From Spirochaeta isovalerica (GTDB lineage: Bacteria > Spirochaetota > Spirochaetia > DSM-2461): a stretch of DNA of 64,000 bases. Of the stretch, positions 50,760 to 59,540 are shown piece by piece. Within the stretch, counting starts at the first letter, position 1, and each line of letters opens with the position of its first letter. Where the stretch lies: positions 33,234-97,233 of the forward strand of contig NZ_JACHGJ010000013.1 of assembly GCF_014207565.1 (NCBI RefSeq), in the 5' to 3' direction. The notes below the pieces were generated by a model. The model was not told the origin of the DNA and did no database searches. It saw only the letters and a program-made list of their open reading frames with translations. The translations under genes were made by a program, and so were the position numbers.

Positions 50760-52864
50760 TTCTTTAAGTCCAGTATGGATAATTGCAGAGTCTCCCGGCT
50801 CTGGAAAAAATTTCGGTTAATGTGGTAAACAATGTCCACCGTATCATTTTTTTCGAAGAGTTTTCCGTAATGCTCCGCTCCGTTCCAGAAAACGGCAGGC
50901 CACTTGAACTCCCCGCTGTCAATGAGCAGACGGAGATGATCACCGGTTTTCCCGATAATATTTACATCGGCAATTTTCACCTTTTTCGACATAAAAACAA
51001 GAGGACGATGCTTTTCGCCGTAAGGCTCGAAGACATCGAGTATCTTTTCGAGATCGGGAGTCATATAATCGGATGGCAGTTCCGCATCGACATCTATTGA
51101 CTCCTCGCTGGATTTTCTGCTGTCCAGCTGATCGAGTTTTTTCACAGCTTCATCAAGAAGCCTGTCGAGGTTTTCCGCTTTGAGGGAGAACCCCGCAGCG
51201 AGATCGTGTCCGCCGTAGTCGAGGAACAGACCGGAGAGGCTCTGGAGAAAATCGTTGACGCTGATTCCGGGAAGGCTGCGCATGGAACCGGTAACCGTTC
51301 CTCCACGGGATGTGAGAACGACAGCCGGAACCCTGAACGCCTGGGACAATCGGGATGCCAGTATGCCGGTTATTCCCCTGGGGATTTCCTCATCAACCAG
51401 AATAATGAGTCTCTTTTTATATTTTTCCAGAACTTCGGGAGCTCTTGCGAAAACCCTGATCCAGGCTTCCTCGCCGAGAGTCCGTCTCTTCTTGTTCAGT
51501 TCGATCATTTTATCGGAAAGCGTGTGAATTTCTTCGGGATCTTCCGAGAGAAACAGCCTGACAGCGAGATCGGCCTCCCCCATTCTTCCCGCTGAGTTTA
51601 TCACCGGTGTAATCTGCCAGGAAATATCGCCGGTCCGGATTTTCCGGCCTCTCTGATCGAGCTTCAACAGCAGTTCCTGAAGACCGGGGCGTTCGGTTCT
51701 GTTAAGCAGTTCAACACCTTTTGCGACAAGAATCCTGTTCTCATCAAGAAGCGGCATAAGATCGGCAATCGTTCCGAGAGCCGCCAGATCGAGCGATTTG
51801 GCAAAAGGCTGAAAGAGGGCTTCATTTTTTTTCAGCAGATAGGAGATAAAAAGATTTGCCAGTACGAGACCGGGCGTGTCATCTCCTTCCTGATACCGTG
51901 CGAAACGGCTTCTTCTGCTGAGAGAATCGAGAGATTCTCCATTCAGACCGGGGAAAAGAGCCATCATTTCGGGTTTGAGATCGTAAAGGGAAATATCAAC
52001 CGAATTCCCGAAAAGCTCCTCTCTTAAAATCCGCAGCTGTCCGGGACTGTCGAAGACAAAAAGAGCCTCTCCTGAGAGAAAGTCGACTATTTTTTCATAG
52101 GACCCTTCAGCGCGGGGATCCACATCGAGTCGGCGGACGATCATCAGATTCTCAATTTTGACTGCCTCGAAACGGAGAGACTCCCCCTTTCGACTCACAT
52201 TGATCATGGTATAACGCTGATTGTAGAGATCCGTCTTTGCCATACAGAGCGACCAGACGGTTTTTACGGCAATTCCACAGCCGGCCAATCCCTGAAAAGG
52301 ATAGTTATCATCGTCCCGCTTGGGATTGACAATAGCGAAAGCGGGAGGTAAATCTTCACCGTCACGTGGATTATGATGATCGAGGACGAGAACATCAATG
52401 CCGAGTTCGACGGCTCTTCTGATTTCATCATAAGCGGAAATGCCGCAATCCACTGTAATGATGAGGGTTCCGTTATCGGCAGCGAAATCCTCAACGGCTG
52501 CAATGGATAGGCCGTAATCATCTTCACCTACCGGTACGGCCCATCGCGTATCGAGACCGAGAGAGCGGAGCATCTGGGTCATAATGACTGTCGAAGTGAT
52601 GCCGTCTACATCCCGGTCTCCGAAAACCATGACCTTTTCCTCTTCGGAAACGGCCAGTAATATGCGATCCACGGTTTCTTCCATCGATTCCAGTCTGAAG
52701 GGATTGTGGAGAAAACGGAAATCTTTCTCCAGAAAGAACCGGAATTGCTCCGGTTCCGTTATACCCCTTCTGGCAAAGATGGAAGCGGTTAGCAGATCAA
52801 TGTCAAAGAGGGAGGCAATCTCCCTCACTTTGACAGAGTCAATATCCTTCTTGTTCCATATCAT
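50756..52864 (-). CDS. recJ: Single-stranded-DNA exonuclease RecJ
   Basis: 702-residue DHH-family 5'-3' exonuclease in recombination and mismatch repair. Metal motifs 'VFGDRDVDGIT' (motif I, the usual D-Y-D being D-R-D), 'IITVDCGIS', 'VLDHHNP' (DHH) and 'NSAGRMGEADLAVRLFL' are present. The DHHA1 part shows 'GGHDLAAGFSL', and the C-terminal OB fold ends the protein. An extra region of about 100 residues sits between the two domains. AAGGA box before ATG. Confidence 0.93.
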   Translation of the reverse strand: MIWNKKDIDSVKVREIASLFDIDLLTASIFARRGITEPEQFRFFLEKDFRFLHNPFRLESMEETVDRILLAVSEEEKVMVFGDRDVDGITSTVIMTQMLRSLGLDTRWAVPVGEDDYGLSIAAVEDFAADNGTLIITVDCGISAYDEIRRAVELGIDVLVLDHHNPRDGEDLPPAFAIVNPKRDDDNYPFQGLAGCGIAVKTVWSLCMAKTDLYNQRYTMINVSRKGESLRFEAVKIENLMIVRRLDVDPRAEGSYEKIVDFLSGEALFVFDSPGQLRILREELFGNSVDISLYDLKPEMMALFPGLNGESLDSLSRRSRFARYQEGDDTPGLVLANLFISYLLKKNEALFQPFAKSLDLAALGTIADLMPLLDENRILVAKGVELLNRTERPGLQELLLKLDQRGRKIRTGDISWQITPVINSAGRMGEADLAVRLFLSEDPEEIHTLSDKMIELNKKRRTLGEEAWIRVFARAPEVLEKYKKRLIILVDEEIPRGITGILASRLSQAFRVPAVVLTSRGGTVTGSMRSLPGISVNDFLQSLSGLFLDYGGHDLAAGFSLKAENLDRLLDEAVKKLDQLDSRKSSEESIDVDAELPSDYMTPDLEKILDVFEPYGEKHRPLVFMSKKVKIADVNIIGKTGDHLRLLIDSGEFKWPAVFWNGAEHYGKLFEKNDTVDIVYHINRNFFQSRETLQLSILDLKK

Positions 52865-52894
52865 GCAAGATCCTTATGAGACTTTGAAAGGATC

Positions 52895-54205
52895 TTAAAT
52901 CGCTTTAATTTCCTTCAAAATCATATCTTTTTTAACATAGGGATCCGGACCGATTTTATAAGCGGCGTTCATTTTCGCCAGAGCATCGGCATTTTTCCCT
53001 TCGTCCTCCGTGTAGATAACGCAAAGAACGTCGCCGGCTTTGACTTCATCGCCGCACTTCTTCTTCAGTTCTATACCCACATAGGGAAGAACATTATCGG
53101 TTGTTTTATTCCGGCCTACACCGATCATAACACCGGTCATACCGGTTTCGAAAGCATCTATTTCCTGTACGTAACCATCAGTTTCAGCTTTCAGTTCGAC
53201 AGCATAGGCGGACCGGAAAGTCCCATAGCCTTTCTGCAGCGCCTCCGGATCGCCTCCCTGCTCCTTGACGTTGAGCAGGAATTTTTCCCAGGCTTCGCCG
53301 CTTTCTATTTTTTCGCGGCACATGGCCAGAGCCGAATCGATATCGCTGCAGATACCTCCGGCAACAAGCATCCAGGCCGTCAGCCTGTAGGTAACATCCA
53401 TAAGATCGTCGGGACCTTTGCCTTTCAGGCAGTCTATGCTCTCTTCGATCTCCAGGAAGTTGCCGACCATGTGACCAAGCGGTTCATCCATTCTCGTAAT
53501 GACAGCCACGACCTTCCGTCCGAGGCTCCTGCCCGTTTCAACCAGAGAAGTGGCCAGAGTTTCCGCCTCTTCCATATTCTTCATGAAGGCACCGGATCCG
53601 CATTTTACATCAAATACGAGAGATTGGGCCCCTTCCGCGAACTTCTTACTTAGAATACTGGCTGTGATAAGGGGAACAGATTCGACAGTGGCTGTAACAT
53701 CTCTAAGAGCATACATCTTTTTATCTGCCGGAACAACCTCTTTACTCTGACCGGTCATTGCCATCCCGGAACCCATAAGATTGCTGCGGAACTGCTTAAT
53801 ATCGATCTCTGTGGTAAAACCCGGAATAGTATCCAGCTTATCGAGGGTTCCTCCCGTATGGCCCAGAGCCCTGCCGCTCATCATGGGGACACGCACGCCG
53901 CAAGCCGCCGCGAGAGGTGCGAGAATGATGGAGACTTTGTCGCCGACTCCCCCTGTGGAATGTTTATCCACCAGAGGACCGGGAATCCCCTCCAGATCGA
54001 GGACTTCGCCGGAGGCAATCATCTCTCTGGTCAGATACCCCGTCTCCTCGAAAGTCATCCCTTTAAAATAAACAGCCATCAACCAGGCTGAAATCTGATA
54101 TTCCGGAATGGATCCGTCGACATATCCTGTTATCAGGAAATGAATTTCCTCTTTGGTCAGTTCGCCGCCCATTCTTTTTTTCATAATAATATCAACAGCT
54201 CTCAT
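52895..54205 (-). CDS. Pyrimidine-nucleoside/thymidine phosphorylase
   Basis: 436-residue enzyme that splits thymidine or uridine with phosphate. Signatures are 'MRAVDIIMKKRMGGELTKEEI', phosphate-binding 'DKHSTGGVGDKVSIILAPLAAA', 'SGRALGHTGGTLDKLDTIPGF', 'DVKCGSGAFMK' and the C-terminal beta domain with 'GDEVKAGDVLCVIYT'. ATG 54205 is chosen over 54259 for its AAGGAG box and the conserved start. Thymidine versus general pyrimidine specificity cannot be told. It heads the operon that continues into recJ. Confidence 0.94.
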   Translation of the reverse strand: MRAVDIIMKKRMGGELTKEEIHFLITGYVDGSIPEYQISAWLMAVYFKGMTFEETGYLTREMIASGEVLDLEGIPGPLVDKHSTGGVGDKVSIILAPLAAACGVRVPMMSGRALGHTGGTLDKLDTIPGFTTEIDIKQFRSNLMGSGMAMTGQSKEVVPADKKMYALRDVTATVESVPLITASILSKKFAEGAQSLVFDVKCGSGAFMKNMEEAETLATSLVETGRSLGRKVVAVITRMDEPLGHMVGNFLEIEESIDCLKGKGPDDLMDVTYRLTAWMLVAGGICSDIDSALAMCREKIESGEAWEKFLLNVKEQGGDPEALQKGYGTFRSAYAVELKAETDGYVQEIDAFETGMTGVMIGVGRNKTTDNVLPYVGIELKKKCGDEVKAGDVLCVIYTEDEGKNADALAKMNAAYKIGPDPYVKKDMILKEIKAI

Positions 54206-54350
54206 ATTCACTCCTTCAGAAGCGCCGGAACGACGTCTTATCGTCAATGCGGGCTTCACATTACACGTTCTTAATTAATGAAAAAAGCATTATATCACGA
54301 AGTTCCACCATTGTCATACAAACAAACAATAATTTTTATACACCACTCTT

Positions 54351-55100
54351 CTAAATAAACATAGAGCCGGTCTTCAGGGTTTTCAAAGGATATTCAATGA
54401 GGCTCTGTGCTATAAGTATAAGACTTTTTTTTACAGTGGCCAGTATTGATTGGTCCGTTTCAACCGGAAGCGCTTCCTCAAAAGTCATACCCGAAGTCAT
54501 ATACAGATAGTTTAGAGCCCGGTGATTCAATTCTCCGGCAGATTCTCCACAGCAGGAGCGGCAAGAAAACTGACCGTCTCCCGTATAATACACCGTTTCG
54601 CTGGTAGCGACTGTACGACCACAGCTGCCGCACTCCCAGGGATCGGACAGAACTCCGCTCATTTTCAGATAGCGCCAGAGATAAAAAACAAGAAGCTTTT
54701 CCACATCCTCCGCTTTTTCGGCTCTGTCTATAAAACCGATCGTTTTTTTAAAGAGAGCGTACGCTTTTTCATCGCCGCCGCCGTAAGATTTTAGTATTAT
54801 TTCTGCAAGAAGAGAAATTGTGTAGAATTTTTTAAGATCGGAGCGGATTCCGTCATAGAGATCCAGTCCCGACAGATGGGTTATGCGCCACAGATCTTTA
54901 ACCGGATCGTGATAGAGCTCTCCCTCGCAGAGGCAGAATGGGGTTGTCAGTCCCCTCATGGCGCTTTTCGATCCGGCCGCACCGAAAGCGAGGGCCCGGA
55001 CAATCTGAGAGTTGGAAGTGAACAGAGTGACCAGTCTGTGGTTCTCTCCGCTTTTTTCACTTTTTAAAACAATTAATTCCGATCTTTGAATCCTCTTCAT
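54351..55100 (-). CDS. recO: DNA repair protein RecO
   Basis: 249 residues. N-terminal OB fold ('RIQRSELIVLKSEKSGENHRLVTLFTS'), a helical middle part and a four-cysteine zinc site 'CGSCGRTVATSETVYYTGDGQFSCRSCC' at about 155-182 match RecO. It loads RecA with RecR. The gene is divergent from lon and about 90 bases from the thymidine phosphorylase start, so it is its own unit. Confidence 0.9.
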   Translation of the reverse strand: MKRIQRSELIVLKSEKSGENHRLVTLFTSNSQIVRALAFGAAGSKSAMRGLTTPFCLCEGELYHDPVKDLWRITHLSGLDLYDGIRSDLKKFYTISLLAEIILKSYGGGDEKAYALFKKTIGFIDRAEKAEDVEKLLVFYLWRYLKMSGVLSDPWECGSCGRTVATSETVYYTGDGQFSCRSCCGESAGELNHRALNYLYMTSGMTFEEALPVETDQSILATVKKSLILIAQSLIEYPLKTLKTGSMFI

Positions 55101-55179
55101 ATTTTCTCTTGTGGTTGATATAATCGCTGAACTAAAATTGAGTATAACAGGAGACTGTTACAAAAAGAAAGGATAGTCT

Positions 55180-57531
55180 ATGTCTGACAACGAAGTTGAA
55201 AAAAAAGAAACAGTACTGCCCGAAGAACTATTGATTATCCCCCTCGTGGGAAAACCTCTCTTTCCCGGCGTTTTTACCCCTATAATGATAACAGCAAGCG
55301 ATGATATGCAGATCATCGAAAGCGCCATGAAAGCTGAGATGATGATCGGACTCCTGATGGTTAAGGACGAGAACATCGAAATTCCCGATGCACAGGATCT
55401 TCACCGGATCGGAACGGTAGCCAAAATCGTAAAGAAAATAAATCTCCCCGACGGGGGAATCAATATCTTCATTTCGACCATTAAGCGCTTTAAAGTGAAA
55501 GAGTTCACACAGAGACAATCGCCCATCTCCGCCAGGGTCAGCTATATCGAAGACGATGAAACCGCCGATCCCGATGAGATCAAGGCCATGACGCGCTCGC
55601 TCATAGCAGAGATGAAAACCATTTCCGATAACAATCCCCTCTTTTCCGAGGAAATGCGCCTCAATATGGTCAATGTGGACCACCCCGGAAAAATCGCTGA
55701 CTTCATTACTTCCATTCTCAATATCGACAGGAACCAGCAGCAGGAAATTCTTGATACCATCAATATAAAGGAGAGGATGGAAAAAGTTCTTATTTATATC
55801 AAGAAAGAACAGGAGCTTCTGAGAATCCAGAGAAAACTGACAGCCCAGATAAATGAGAAGATTGAGAAGAGCCAGAGAGAATACTTCCTCCGCGAAGAAA
55901 TCAAAGCCATAAAAAAGGAACTCGGCGAACCCATTGACTCGAAAAGCAGCGAGCACCTTAAATTCAAGGAAAAAATCGACGCTCTCGGCTTTGAGGGAGA
56001 GATAAAAGAACAGGTCGAGGGAGAACTGGAAAAATTCTCGCTTATGGACCCGTCCTCTTCCGAATTCATCGTAACGAGAAATTATCTGGATACCATTGTC
56101 AATCTTCCCTGGGATGCTCCGGAACCCGATGAAATCGATATAGAAAGAGGCCAGGAAATCCTCGATGAGGATCATTACGGTCTGGAAGATGTGAAAGAGA
56201 GAATCATCGAGTATCTTTCGGTTCGAAAACTGAAAAACGATAACAAAGGTTCCATAATCTGTCTTGTCGGCCCTCCCGGGGTAGGAAAAACATCGATAGG
56301 CAAGTCCATCGCCCGGGCACTCAATCGCGAGTTTTTCCGGTTCTCAGTCGGCGGGATGCGCGATGAAGCAGAAATCAAAGGCCATAGGCGAACCTATGTA
56401 GGCGCCATGCCCGGAAAACTCATTCAGGGGCTGAAGATCGTCAAAAGCAAAGCTCCGGTATTCATGATCGACGAGATAGACAAACTGTCTTCCAGCATTC
56501 AGGGAGACCCCTCGTCGGCCCTGCTCGAAGCGCTTGATCCGGAACAGAACACGGAATTCCGCGACCATTATCTGGATCTTCCTTACGATCTGTCCCACAT
56601 ACTCTTCATTTGCACAGCCAACACGCTCGATACGATTCCCCGTCCGCTAATGGACAGAATGGAGATCATCCGGCTGGCCGGTTATATCGAGGACGAAAAG
56701 ATAGAGATCGCCCGGAAATACATCATTCCCAAATCTTTGAAGAAACACGGGCTGGAACCCAAACATATCCGCTATTACAAAACGGCGCTCCATGCAATTG
56801 CCGACGGATACGCGCGCGATGCGGGTATGCGCTCTTTTGAAAAAGCCATAGACCGGATTCACAGGAAAGTGGCCTATAAAGTCATTCTCGGCAAAGGCGA
56901 GCTTCCCCATGTGGTCGAGAAGAAAAATCTCGAGGAATACCTGAAGAAAGCGCCATTCCGCGAAGAAGTATCCAAACAGATCACCAAACCCGGAATGGCT
57001 GTGGGCCTGGCCTGGACCAATTTCGGAGGAGACACGCTTATCCTCGAAGCGATAGCCCTTCCCGGTAAAGGCGGCCTGAAGCTGACGGGGCAGATGGGTG
57101 ATGTTATGAAAGAATCGGCGGATATCGCTTTATCCTATGTGAAATCCATCTGCGCCGATTACGATGTGGAACCGGAATTTTTCGAGAAACATGTCATACA
57201 CCTTCATATCCCCGAAGGGGCGACCCCGAAAGACGGTCCTTCCGCCGGTATCACCATGGCGACGGCTTTCCTCTCGTTGATTACGGGGAAAAAAGTGCGC
57301 AAACATCTGGCTATGACCGGAGAGCTCTCACTCACGGGAAAAGTTCTTCCCATCGGCGGATTGAAGGAAAAGACCATTGCGGCAAGGAGAATGAAGATAG
57401 CGGAAATAATTATTCCCAAACCTAATGAAAGAGATCTGGACGATATTCCCGAATATGTAAGAGAGGGAATTCAATTCCATCCGGTTAAAGAGATCGGCGA
57501 AGTATTCAAATTGATTTTTGAAGAGGAATAA
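55180..57531 (+). CDS. lon: ATP-dependent protease Lon
   Basis: 783-residue LonA. Order of domains: N-terminal substrate domain (residues about 15-205), coiled helix, AAA+ with Walker A 'GPPGVGKTS' and Walker B 'VFMIDEIDKL', and the Ser-Lys protease domain with Ser in 'PKDGPSAGITMA' and Lys in 'GGLKEKTIAARR'. Length is typical. AAAGGA box before ATG; a strong terminator follows. No HAIR heat-shock element is evident in the short upstream region. Confidence 0.97.
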   Translation: MSDNEVEKKETVLPEELLIIPLVGKPLFPGVFTPIMITASDDMQIIESAMKAEMMIGLLMVKDENIEIPDAQDLHRIGTVAKIVKKINLPDGGINIFISTIKRFKVKEFTQRQSPISARVSYIEDDETADPDEIKAMTRSLIAEMKTISDNNPLFSEEMRLNMVNVDHPGKIADFITSILNIDRNQQQEILDTINIKERMEKVLIYIKKEQELLRIQRKLTAQINEKIEKSQREYFLREEIKAIKKELGEPIDSKSSEHLKFKEKIDALGFEGEIKEQVEGELEKFSLMDPSSSEFIVTRNYLDTIVNLPWDAPEPDEIDIERGQEILDEDHYGLEDVKERIIEYLSVRKLKNDNKGSIICLVGPPGVGKTSIGKSIARALNREFFRFSVGGMRDEAEIKGHRRTYVGAMPGKLIQGLKIVKSKAPVFMIDEIDKLSSSIQGDPSSALLEALDPEQNTEFRDHYLDLPYDLSHILFICTANTLDTIPRPLMDRMEIIRLAGYIEDEKIEIARKYIIPKSLKKHGLEPKHIRYYKTALHAIADGYARDAGMRSFEKAIDRIHRKVAYKVILGKGELPHVVEKKNLEEYLKKAPFREEVSKQITKPGMAVGLAWTNFGGDTLILEAIALPGKGGLKLTGQMGDVMKESADIALSYVKSICADYDVEPEFFEKHVIHLHIPEGATPKDGPSAGITMATAFLSLITGKKVRKHLAMTGELSLTGKVLPIGGLKEKTIAARRMKIAEIIIPKPNERDLDDIPEYVREGIQFHPVKEIGEVFKLIFEEE

Positions 57532-57536
57532 ATATG

Positions 57537-57564
57537 GGGCCGCTGAAAGAGCGGCCCTTTTTTT
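57537..57564 (+). terminator. Rho-independent terminator of lon
   Basis: Perfect stem GGGCCGCT (57537-57544) / AGCGGCCC (57550-57557), loop GAAAG, then seven T residues. Confidence 0.95.
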
Positions 57565-57607
57565 CGAATGATACCCTTTAAACCGGGCCCGAAATCCTGA
57601 AAGAGAT

Positions 57608-58243
57608 CTACTGATAATCGAAAATCTTTTTGAAGTGTTTGATGACCAGCTGCTGGACCTCCTCCAGATCCGGCTCGCGTCCGATCAGCTTTTCCAGCGA
57701 TGTCACCCCTTTATCCTGTATTCCGCAGGGAACGATCCATTGGAAGTGACTGAGATCCGGTTTTACGTTAAAGGCAAACCCGTGCATGGTAATGTCCCGG
57801 TTCACCGCCAGACCGATAGCTGTAATCTTTGAATTCCCGACCCAGGCGCCTCTGTGTTTGTCATCCCGCCCGGCTTCGATACCGAATTCCTCGCGGAGAA
57901 GGCTGATAAAGACCTCTTCAAGATCGTTGACAAAGCTTTTGATCCCCTTCCGGTAATCTCTTATGTTTATAAAAATATATCCGACAATCTGCCCGGGGCC
58001 GTGATAAGTCACTTCCCCCCCCCTTGTCGTTTTTACAAATTCGGCACCCACTTTTTCGGGATCGACAAAAATATTATGACTCTGATCCCGTCGCCCCGTT
58101 GTGATGACAGGGTTGTGTTCAAGAAGAATCAGGGTATCATCAATCTTGCCCTCCATTCTCTCCTTCTGGGTTTTCAGCTGAAGCTCCAGGGCATTTTCAT
58201 AGGACATGCGTCCCGCATATATGACATTGAGTTTTTTATCCAT
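57608..58243 (-). CDS. lipB: Octanoyl-[ACP]:protein N-octanoyltransferase LipB
   Basis: 211-residue enzyme that moves octanoate from ACP to lipoyl domains. Motifs 'TTRGGEVTYHGPGQIVGYIF', the catalytic Lys in 'SKITAIGLAVNRDITMHGFAFNV' and Cys in 'VPCGIQDKGVTSLEKL' are intact. A promoter TTGCCA (58275-58280) - 17 - TTATCC (58252-58257) ends 8 bases before ATG and there is no Shine-Dalgarno, so it may be leaderless. lipA is not in the window. Confidence 0.94.
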   Translation of the reverse strand: MDKKLNVIYAGRMSYENALELQLKTQKERMEGKIDDTLILLEHNPVITTGRRDQSHNIFVDPEKVGAEFVKTTRGGEVTYHGPGQIVGYIFINIRDYRKGIKSFVNDLEEVFISLLREEFGIEAGRDDKHRGAWVGNSKITAIGLAVNRDITMHGFAFNVKPDLSHFQWIVPCGIQDKGVTSLEKLIGREPDLEEVQQLVIKHFKKIFDYQ

Positions 58244-58271
58244 AGATAAGAGGATAAGCGATAAATTCCGC

Positions 58272-59009
58272 TTATGGCAAGTTGATGTGATGGACTTCCG
58301 TTTCGATCCTGCCGGAGAGTTCGATTGATCTCCAGCCGATATTTCTGGAGGAGATGGCGAAATCCCTGGTCTGATCGGAAATCTGAAAATATGTCGAAGG
58401 GGTCATATAAATATCAAGATTGCCGTATGAAAATTCTTTTTCGTTATGATAGTGCCCGCAGAAAACGGGAACCCGTCCGGGATAGGTATAGAGAACTTCC
58501 TGAAGCTGATCCATATTGATGAGAGGATACTTTCGATCCATAAAGGGAACACCGGCTTTAGCAGGAGGATGGTGAATGAAAAGAACCGGTTTTAATGCGG
58601 TTTGCAAATCGCTGCGGAGTTGTTCAAGATGCGGCGAGCTGACTCTGTGGCGCGAACTGTCCCCGAAGATGAGTCTGTAACCAGGGATATCTCTCAGAGC
58701 ATAAAGATCTCTGCCTGTCATAGAATAGCCGAATGCTTTTGCCAATGGTGCCGATTTATCATGATTTCCTGCCATTACGATATAATCAAGTCCGCATTTA
58801 TCCAGTTTTCCTTTGACATATTCATAGGCTTTCACATCATTGCGTGTAAAACAGAGGTCTCCCGTCAGGACGAGAAGATCCGGTGCCCAGGATACGACCT
58901 GATCGAGGATTCTATTAAAATTCGCGATGACGTCGATTCCCTCAGCGGTTTCATTCTGTTTGAGAGTGATATGTATATCGCTGATCTGGGCAATTCTAAA
59001 GAGAGACAT
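58272..59009 (-). CDS. Metallophosphoesterase (CpdA-like)
   Basis: 245-residue calcineurin-type phosphoesterase. Metal motifs appear in order: 'ISDIHIT' (D-x-H), 'LTGDLCF' (GD), 'AGNHDKS' (GNHD), 'FIHHPP' and 'CGHYH' (GHxH). The overall pattern is close to cyclic-nucleotide phosphodiesterase CpdA, but no cAMP system is visible here, so substrate is open. It ends just before the lipB start, in the same direction. Confidence 0.88.
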   Translation of the reverse strand: MSLFRIAQISDIHITLKQNETAEGIDVIANFNRILDQVVSWAPDLLVLTGDLCFTRNDVKAYEYVKGKLDKCGLDYIVMAGNHDKSAPLAKAFGYSMTGRDLYALRDIPGYRLIFGDSSRHRVSSPHLEQLRSDLQTALKPVLFIHHPPAKAGVPFMDRKYPLINMDQLQEVLYTYPGRVPVFCGHYHNEKEFSYGNLDIYMTPSTYFQISDQTRDFAISSRNIGWRSIELSGRIETEVHHINLP

Positions 59010-59051
59010 ATAAACATAATCGAATGTTTTGAAGAGATTGTTTAAAAAAAA

Positions 59052-59462
59052 TTAATCCGGCAGATTCATCTCTCTTTTGATCTTGTTCAGTTCCTTCTCC
59101 ATTGTGATGGTTCTCTTGTTTATTTCATTCATTCTGAATTCGATGGAGTTGAGTATCCAGAAAGAAAAATGGTTAGCCCTGTTGGCGCTGTGAATGAGCA
59201 TGATGATTTTGATGGAAACGAGAAGAACGCCGATTTCCAGAGAGATATAGGACGGGAGAAAGTGCGTTGTCAGCTCCAGGGTGAAAAAGACGACGACAAT
59301 GGCCAGAAATCCCATGTTTATCAGTTGCTCCCTTCTGTTCTGACGGGCCCCTCCGATACTGCCCAGAAGATTTCGGACCCGCTCCTTCTCCTTTTTGAAC
59401 TCTTCCAGTTCGCGCATGAGTTCCGCTTCTTTTTCAGTCAGTTCCTCATCGTTAACAGACAT
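59052..59462 (-). CDS. Small membrane protein: coiled coil, two TM helices, coiled coil
   Basis: 136 residues. A charged N-terminal helix ('EELTEKEAELMRELEEFKKEKERV', residues 5-30) precedes two hydrophobic helices (about 52-68 and 75-92) and a charged C-terminal helix. GGGGAGAG precedes ATG 59462. No family recognised. Both ends are predicted to be cytoplasmic. Function unknown. Confidence 0.7.
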   Translation of the reverse strand: MSVNDEELTEKEAELMRELEEFKKEKERVRNLLGSIGGARQNRREQLINMGFLAIVVVFFTLELTTHFLPSYISLEIGVLLVSIKIIMLIHSANRANHFSFWILNSIEFRMNEINKRTITMEKELNKIKREMNLPD

Positions 59463-59540
59463 AAATCTCTCCCCGTATTTGGTTTAACGCCTCTATCTTA
59501 ACATTGACCTTTACATATGAGAAGCGTTATATATAGGTCT

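Noticed and set aside
55228..56175. A 315-codon frame on the minus strand inside lon
   Set aside because: Antisense to a conserved protease domain; its product is a compositional mirror with no family pattern.
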